Of a stretch of 64,000 nt of DNA, positions 58,905 through 64,000 are shown in pieces; positions within the stretch are counted from its first letter, which is position 1, and each line of letters opens with the position of its first letter. A program made the position numbers and the translations under genes. The DNA is taken from the NCBI RefSeq assembly GCF_900143055.1, contig NZ_FRCW01000001.1, forward strand, positions 248,001 through 312,000. Direction: 5' to 3'. This stretch comes from Fibrobacter sp. UWR3 (GTDB lineage Bacteria > Fibrobacterota > Fibrobacteria > Fibrobacterales > Fibrobacteraceae). Below the pieces are notes generated by a model that saw nothing but the letters and a program-made list of their open reading frames with translations, searched no databases and had not been told where the DNA came from.

Positions 58905-61248
58905 GCACGCTCTTGCGTTTGCCTGCGCTGCCACCCTGGCGGCGTTTTCGCTGTTGCCCGCGCAGCAGATTGACGCGCTTGCGGCGGAAGTTCCCGTCGC
59001 GACGCCCGCACCTGCCGCACCCGCAGTATCTTCCGATTCTGCGGCAGTCGCATCTCCTGATTCCGCGACGGCTGCAAATTCCGTTCCCGCCGAACTCCCG
59101 CTCACTCCTTCCGCGCTCGATTCCGCGGTTGCCTCGGTTGCGCTCCCGGCAAATGCGAAGTCGGTTTTGTACCTGGGCGGTGGCGAGAATTCCCCGTGGT
59201 TCCACCTGGGCGTGCTCTATGCGATAGAGGCGTACTCCGTGCCGGTCGATTCCGTCGTGGGTACATCGTGGGGCGCGTTGGTGGGCGCGCTCTGGGCGAA
59301 GGGTGTATCTCCCGATAACATCCAGCGGATACTTCTCGACCCCGACATGGCCACGATTTTCGATGCGCCTGAGAACGGCCTGTATCAGGAGGGCTCGCGC
59401 CAGAATGCGTCGCGCCCGAGCATTCCTGTTTCCGAGACGGGCGTGCCGAGCCTTCGCGAGCGTTTCTCCATCCAGCTGGATTCTTCGGGCCGCCTTCACC
59501 GGCAGTTGAAGCCGCTCTCGCCGGATTCCTCCGCAATCGAATCCGCGCTGGCCCGCCTCCGCCTGCAGGAATCCGTACTCCGTCACCGGGAAGGCTTCCG
59601 CATACCTTTCGCTACCCTCGGGTGCGACGGCGTTACGGGCGATTCCTATGAAAGCATATTTGCGAGCCTTCCCGTAAGGGGCAACGACAAGTCCGGGGAA
59701 TATTGCCCGTACCTGGCGCTCCCTCTGGAAGATTCCCCGAACGAGGTCGCGATTATCGCTGTCGCCGACCCGATTCGCGGTACATCGGGTGGCCCTGCGT
59801 GGCATCGCGTTATCCGGGATGCGGCCCTCAGGAATCTCGGTTCCCAGCCGGGTGTAATCGTGCGCGCGCATTCCCTGCAGGATTCTTCGCACAACGGCTG
59901 GATTCAGGCAGGTTTTTCTGCGCTGGAATCAAGGCTCACGCAGATGTCTGCCCTCGGGAGCCGCAAGGCGGACTATGCGGCGAACCGTATCGCATCGGTT
60001 CCGTGGTTCAAGTTCAAGCCGGTCTACGATAGCCTTCCTCCCGAAACGCACGGCCCGGTAAAGTCGTACTGGAATGCTTCCGATACGGGCCTTGTCGCTC
60101 CCCGCAATTTTGCCTATGGAGTTTCGCGTTTCCCCTCGTTCGATTCAGTCTCGTTCGATATGCTTTCCGATGGCGACGTGCTTGTTGCCTCGAAGGTTCT
60201 GCCCACGTTCGACGTGGCGGTGGGTGGCTTCGGGTCGAATGCGGTTGGCCCGAATGCATACGCGGAACTTTCGTTCTACTATGTGGACCAGATGCAGATA
60301 GAACTTTCGCTTTCGGGCTTTTACGGCGGGCGTTCCTACGGCTTTTCGCCGAGCCTCAGGATTGAGCGCCTCTGGAGCAAGGACTGGGGGCTGAGTGTCC
60401 GCTACGACTGGAACCGCATGCGCCCATTCGAGTCGTTTGTCGAAAATCAGCTGGCATACAGGCGCGTCTATGCCGAAGACAAAAGCGACATATCCGCATC
60501 GCTCTACTACAGGTTCGACACGCACCAGTCCGTTTCTGCGAACTTCCTGTTTGCCGATAGGGAGGTGGAACTCGAAAGCAGGATATACGGCGATGAACCG
60601 TACAACTACTACCCGGCATCGCAGAAAATTCGCTATTCGTTCGAGATGGGCGATACTGCGACCTGGTTCCCGCTAGGTGGTCTTGCCGCGCATGCCGAAC
60701 TCGGGCTCACTTCTGTTGGGTATGATTTCGGGTTCGACGAGCACGTGCCCTCGTTCTATACCTTCTATGCCGATGCGGCCTACTCTGCGTCGCCCCGCCC
60801 GTTTGTGACCCTCGGTGCCTTCGCCGCGTTCGCGATGAACAAGTACCACAAGGATGGCTATGGCTACGTGTATCCGGAATCGTTCGAGATTTCTGCACTC
60901 GATAACTGCATCCGCCCGCGTATCGCTGCGAGCCCGTGGAGCACGGAATGGCTGAACCCGGACTTGGCTTCGCACCACTACGGGCTTGTGCGCCTGAATG
61001 CCGGGTTCCATTACAAGGGTCTCGGTGCCTGGGTGTATGCGGCCTACGTGCGTGACTTCGAGGAAAACCCGACGGCAAGCCTCGGCAAGGACCGCTTTGT
61101 ACTGGAACCTGCGTTGCGGTTCTCGTACAAGTCAATCAATATCTATGCGGGTATGTCGCGCATCGTGGATAGCGATACCTTCGGCGACCTGAAGAAGTTC
61201 GGCGACTACGACCTGTTCTTCCGTATTGGCAACTACAACCTGTTCTAG
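58876..61248 (+). CDS. Patatin-like phospholipase domain plus outer-membrane beta-barrel
   Basis: 790 residues from ATG 58876, with GGAGAGG before it and a 29-base overlap with the previous gene. Signal peptide about 1-37. An Ala/Pro/Ser linker (38-90), then a patatin fold: oxyanion LGGGENS (about 100-106) and nucleophile GTSWGALVGAL (Ser131). The usual DG(G/A) catalytic Asp motif is not evident. Residues about 430-790 are amphipathic strands ending NYNLF, a 16-strand type barrel as in PlpD/Omp85-like patatins. It may be a type V secreted lipase homologue or a degenerate one. Last gene of the unit. Confidence 0.82.
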   Translation: MFLTRQCSARHALAFACAATLAAFSLLPAQQIDALAAEVPVATPAPAAPAVSSDSAAVASPDSATAANSVPAELPLTPSALDSAVASVALPANAKSVLYLGGGENSPWFHLGVLYAIEAYSVPVDSVVGTSWGALVGALWAKGVSPDNIQRILLDPDMATIFDAPENGLYQEGSRQNASRPSIPVSETGVPSLRERFSIQLDSSGRLHRQLKPLSPDSSAIESALARLRLQESVLRHREGFRIPFATLGCDGVTGDSYESIFASLPVRGNDKSGEYCPYLALPLEDSPNEVAIIAVADPIRGTSGGPAWHRVIRDAALRNLGSQPGVIVRAHSLQDSSHNGWIQAGFSALESRLTQMSALGSRKADYAANRIASVPWFKFKPVYDSLPPETHGPVKSYWNASDTGLVAPRNFAYGVSRFPSFDSVSFDMLSDGDVLVASKVLPTFDVAVGGFGSNAVGPNAYAELSFYYVDQMQIELSLSGFYGGRSYGFSPSLRIERLWSKDWGLSVRYDWNRMRPFESFVENQLAYRRVYAEDKSDISASLYYRFDTHQSVSANFLFADREVELESRIYGDEPYNYYPASQKIRYSFEMGDTATWFPLGGLAAHAELGLTSVGYDFGFDEHVPSFYTFYADAAYSASPRPFVTLGAFAAFAMNKYHKDGYGYVYPESFEISALDNCIRPRIAASPWSTEWLNPDLASHHYGLVRLNAGFHYKGLGAWVYAAYVRDFEENPTASLGKDRFVLEPALRFSYKSINIYAGMSRIVDSDTFGDLKKFGDYDLFFRIGNYNLF

Positions 61249-61250
61249 CT

Positions 61251-62261
61251 TTATTCCCCGCGGTTCCTTGCTGCCACATCCTTGTACTTGTTGTGCTCGG
61301 AGAGCGTCTTGCTGAAAAAGTGGGTCATGCTCCCGTCATCCTTTGCAACAAAGTAAAGGGCCTCGGTCTTGTCGGGGTGTAGTGTCGCCTGTATCGCCTT
61401 GCGCCCGGGGTTCGAGATGGGCCCGGGCATGAGCCCCTTGAACTTGCGGGTGTTGTACGGGCTGTCGCTGTTGAGCTGGCTCTTGTAGATGGGCCCGGTC
61501 AGGTTCCTGAAGATGAACCGCACCGTCGGGTCTGCCCCGAGCGGCATGCCAATCCTCAGTCGGTTGTGGAATACTCCGGCGATAAGCGGGCGCTCATCGG
61601 GAATGCCCGTTTCCTCCTCGACTACGCTTGCCAGTGTAAGCACCTTGTGCCAGCTGCCGAGCGTCTTCCACATGGAACTTGCCGAGTCGGGCATAAACTG
61701 GTCGCGCACCTTCAGGTTCGCTGCCACCATCTGCTTGAGTATCGTCTCCTCGTCCGCGTCGATGGGGAAGGGGTAGGTGTCGGGCAGCAGGTAGCCTTCC
61801 AGCGAGTTGGCGTCGACCCCGAGGCTGCGGGCGAACTTCGGGTCCTGGACCAGGTCGTTCCAGCGCTTCTCGTCAAGTTCGGGGAATACCTTCTTTATGT
61901 AGGCGGGCATCTCCCACGAGGCTCGACCTTCGGGTATGGTCACCCGGCGTACCGCGGTCTTGCCGCTCCCGATGATGCCTGCAATTTCGTCGAGGGTCTG
62001 GTGCGGGGGTATCTCGAACCAGCCGGCCTTCGGGGAGGGCGGGTTAAGCTTGCACCAGACCTTGTAGGCCAGTTCGTCGTCCCAGATTCCCTTCTCGCGG
62101 AGGATGCCGAAAATGTGCCCGGCGGAACTCCCCTTGGGTATGTTTATGAGCACGGTTTCGCCGTTTTTGGAGGTCTCGGCCAGCCGATTTTTCATCTGGA
62201 AGGCGAAAAAGGCACAGGCGAGGGCTAAAAAAACGCAAAAAATGGCAAAAATCTTCTTCAT
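61251..62261 (-). CDS. mltG: Endolytic murein transglycosylase MltG
   Basis: 337 residues from ATG 62261; the open frame upstream to 62786 is antisense to another gene and is not used. Single N-terminal helix (about 2-22). A LysM-like part (INIPKGSSAGHIFGILREKG) and the YceG/MltG core follow: TIPEGRASWEMPAYIKK, EGYLLPDTYPF, catalytic Glu in VVEEETG, and NTRKFKGLMPGPISNPG. Family function: cuts nascent peptidoglycan strands and sets their length. Convergent with the patatin gene, two bases apart. Confidence 0.93.
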   Translation of the reverse strand: MKKIFAIFCVFLALACAFFAFQMKNRLAETSKNGETVLINIPKGSSAGHIFGILREKGIWDDELAYKVWCKLNPPSPKAGWFEIPPHQTLDEIAGIIGSGKTAVRRVTIPEGRASWEMPAYIKKVFPELDEKRWNDLVQDPKFARSLGVDANSLEGYLLPDTYPFPIDADEETILKQMVAANLKVRDQFMPDSASSMWKTLGSWHKVLTLASVVEEETGIPDERPLIAGVFHNRLRIGMPLGADPTVRFIFRNLTGPIYKSQLNSDSPYNTRKFKGLMPGPISNPGRKAIQATLHPDKTEALYFVAKDDGSMTHFFSKTLSEHNKYKDVAARNRGE

Positions 62262-62358
62262 GATGTAAAAATTTAAAAGAAATTGTGACCAATTGCAAAA
62301 ATAAAAGGTATATTCCTTATGCATTGTTGAATATTTTACCTTGCTTTTGAGGAACGAT

Positions 62359-62796
62359 ATGAAAAAGCTTTTCGTAATGGCACTTGGTTTGATGGTCGCT
62401 GCAGCCTTCGCTGCTCCTAATAAGGTCAAATCCAAGCTCGGTGATATTGAACTCACCAAGGAAAAGGGTGGTGGAAACGTAGTCTGCACTGCCGGGTTCA
62501 ATGACGAACTTACCATCGTCAAGGACGGCGATACCGATGTTCTGGTCAAGGGTAGCTGCGGCCAGGGCTGGGTGCCCAAGTCCAAGGTCGAATACGTTGC
62601 AGCTCTCGCCGGAGACAAGTCCATGAAACTCGATGGCGTGGACGTGGTGGGCTGGCTCGATAACCCGAGCGCCGTGTTCGTGTTGGAAAACGACGACATG
62701 GACTTTGACGGTGTGAACATCGACCGTGACTTCAAGGAATACCTGCAGCACACGATGGACCGCGAAACCATGGAAATGCACAACAACGAAAACTAA
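62359..62796 (+). CDS. Small exported hypothetical protein
   Basis: 145 residues from ATG 62359; GAGGAACG upstream. Signal peptide about 1-19 (ALGLMVAAAFAA). The mature part is acidic, with one pair of cysteines (VVCTAGF, GSCGQGW) that could form a disulfide. Residues 68-110 have alternating strand pattern; the C-terminus is helical (DFKEYLQHTMDRETMEMHN). No family recognised. Single-gene unit with its own terminator. Confidence 0.8.
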   Translation: MKKLFVMALGLMVAAAFAAPNKVKSKLGDIELTKEKGGGNVVCTAGFNDELTIVKDGDTDVLVKGSCGQGWVPKSKVEYVAALAGDKSMKLDGVDVVGWLDNPSAVFVLENDDMDFDGVNIDRDFKEYLQHTMDRETMEMHNNEN

Positions 62797-62824
62797 TCGT
62801 TGCCGCGTTTCGAACCGTTTTACG

Positions 62825-62850
62825 CCCCGCCTAGAGCGGGGTATTTTTTT
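62825..62850 (+). terminator. Rho-independent terminator
   Basis: CCCCGC-CTAGA-GCGGGG then TA and T7. It ends the small exported-protein gene. The mirrored orientation may also slow minus-strand CotH transcripts. Confidence 0.88.
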
Positions 62851-62865
62851 ACCCTCCCTAGTCTC

Positions 62866-64000
62866 TTATAGATTATCGTCTATCCAGCGGGTGCGTTCGC
62901 GTACCCACGATTTCAGGTCTTCGACCGTCTCGGCGTATGAGCCGTAGGCCTTGGTGTGGGTGAACTCGTTCACGTTGCCGAGCACGTCGGGCCATCCGCG
63001 GTAGTTGTTCTCTGCCGCCTTCGCGATGGCTTGCGCGAAGGCGTCGATGGAATCGGGGAGGGCTTCGAATATGGCCCTATTCCTTTTCCAGAAGAGCTCT
63101 GATGCTTCCTTCACGTTGGGCATTTTGAGCATGCGCCTGTACCAGGAGTAGTCGCGTATGTACCAGCCGTCGGTGCCTTGCAGTTTGGCGGTGGCGCCGA
63201 ACGCCGCGTCGAAATCCCATACCGGCCCCATGCGGATGACGCTCCCCGCGACCCATGTGAAAAACACGCTTGTGAGCGGGATGGCGTCGGGGTTCTTCGT
63301 GAATTCCTGTACCCAGTAGTGCTTGATGAAGGCGTCGACATCGAACCAGTTGTCGGGCGTGCTGTCGAGCGCGAGCGAGTAGTCCTGGTGGATATACTCG
63401 AGGTAGCCTTCCAGGCTGTCGAGGTGGAGCCTGAGCCGGTCCATCGTTTCTTCGGTCGGGTCCTTCGGGGCGTGTATCCGGAACGCCATTTCGCGCTCGT
63501 TGATGACTACGAATTCGTCGTCTCGGTACTTGCGGTCCACTTCGACCAGGTACGAATCCTGGTTGTCGGGTATGTTCACGCGGTTCTTGCCCACCTTGAT
63601 GGTTTCGCATAGCTGGTACACGCCGCGGTAGTTGCCGTTCAAGAAAAGTTCCACGAAACGGGAACGCGGGCTGTAGGCCATCCCCAGCCACTCCGAAAGC
63701 TTGAATGCGGTATAGTTCTTGACAAGGGTCTTGTCGCCGTAGTTCGCGAGGAGTGCCCAGTCCCTGTTTTCGGGCATGTCCAGGAGTGTTACTTTGTTTG
63801 TGAACGTGACCTTGAAACTGCGCTTGGGCATGGCAAGCGAGGTGTTGCCCCTTATGCGGATCATGAGCGGCATGGTGTCTGTAATGGCGGCGCCCCCCTC
63901 GGTAATTACGGCGTAGGCAGGGACGTCGGTTGTGTCGTCATCGGGTCTCTCCGGCGAGAGTGTTGCGATAAGCATCCTCGGGATTCCTGCATCGGGGTAG
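62866..64000 (-). CDS. CotH kinase-family protein, 5' end outside window
   Basis: At least 378 residues; the frame is open to the right edge, and the ATG at 63975 lies within it. CotH-type kinase domain: the early IRIRGNTSLAMPKRSFKV (nucleotide loop), VKNYTAFKLSEWLG, SYLVEVDRKYRDDE, and the active-site Asp segment MGPVWDFDAAFG. CotH proteins phosphorylate proteins outside the cytoplasm in spore formers; in cellulolytic anaerobes they occur in surface and cellulosome-related proteins. The N-terminal (signal and other domains) is not seen. Confidence 0.88.
   Translation of the reverse strand, partial: YPDAGIPRMLIATLSPERPDDDTTDVPAYAVITEGGAAITDTMPLMIRIRGNTSLAMPKRSFKVTFTNKVTLLDMPENRDWALLANYGDKTLVKNYTAFKLSEWLGMAYSPRSRFVELFLNGNYRGVYQLCETIKVGKNRVNIPDNQDSYLVEVDRKYRDDEFVVINEREMAFRIHAPKDPTEETMDRLRLHLDSLEGYLEYIHQDYSLALDSTPDNWFDVDAFIKHYWVQEFTKNPDAIPLTSVFFTWVAGSVIRMGPVWDFDAAFGATAKLQGTDGWYIRDYSWYRRMLKMPNVKEASELFWKRNRAIFEALPDSIDAFAQAIAKAAENNYRGWPDVLGNVNEFTHTKAYGSYAETVEDLKSWVRERTRWIDDNL

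Noticed and set aside
62262-62786. N-terminal extension of MltG
   Set aside because: It would be antisense to the small exported-protein gene and would precede the MltG membrane anchor.

Overview
The window looks like chromosome from a Fibrobacter-type bacterium (Fibrobacterota, FCB group). The main evidence is three genes of the TIGR02147 family, a lipoprotein with the Fibrobacter paralogous 'FISUMP' module, and a plant-cell-wall degrading set: GH74, GH10, GH9, a CE2-like esterase, an expansin and a broken pectate-lyase-like gene. Three of the glycoside hydrolases end in a type IX secretion (T9SS)-like sorting tail. Several promoters match the FCB-type -7 element TAnnTTTG. Coding DNA is GC-rich. 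No rRNA, tRNA, IS element or CRISPR array was seen. Both ends cut through genes: a DinG-type helicase on the left and a CotH-kinase-like protein on the right.

Layout. 1-10 kb: DinG helicase, a helicase-associated protein, cytochrome c, CE2-like esterase, diguanylate cyclase, and the first TIGR02147/surface-protein pair. 10-17 kb: a small lipoprotein, then a tight operon ispA-dxs-rlmB-like-pyrF and an anchored protein. 17-22 kb (minus): GH74 xyloglucanase, two tandem-repeat arrays, a TPR-like exported protein and an MCE/MlaD protein. 22-30 kb: M18 aminopeptidase, two multi-spanning glycosyltransferases (one fused to an NPCBM domain), a C25-peptidase-like protein carrying a PA14 insert, and two BatC-like proteins. 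30-44 kb: expansin, YgiQ, an AAA/DUF4143 ATPase with an unusual operator array, the second TIGR02147 pair, queH, a predicted outer-membrane protein, rsmG, GH10 xylanase and GSCFA. 44-50 kb: the third TIGR02147 pair (with FISUMP), GH9 cellulase and GGGP synthase. 50-54.2 kb: an AT-richer accessory patch of hypotheticals, remnants and chimeras. 54.2-61.2 kb: a six-gene unit of small membrane protein, ABC ATPase, ABC permease, two degenerate PilT-like proteins and a patatin-like outer-membrane protein. 61-64 kb: MltG, a small exported protein and CotH.

How the parts relate. The secreted enzymes suggest a specialist on cellulose, xylan and xyloglucan. The TIGR02147 genes each have an HTH-like N-terminus, a different palindrome in their own promoter, and a translationally coupled exported protein downstream; they look like a repeated regulator/surface-protein module. 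The best candidates for undescribed biology are this module, the operon with paired degenerate PilT-like ATPases, the 34-bp-period operator array before the DUF4143 ATPase, and a recurring start arrangement in which a -10/-7 element lies 12-13 bases before an ATG with no ribosome site, as expected for leaderless mRNAs.
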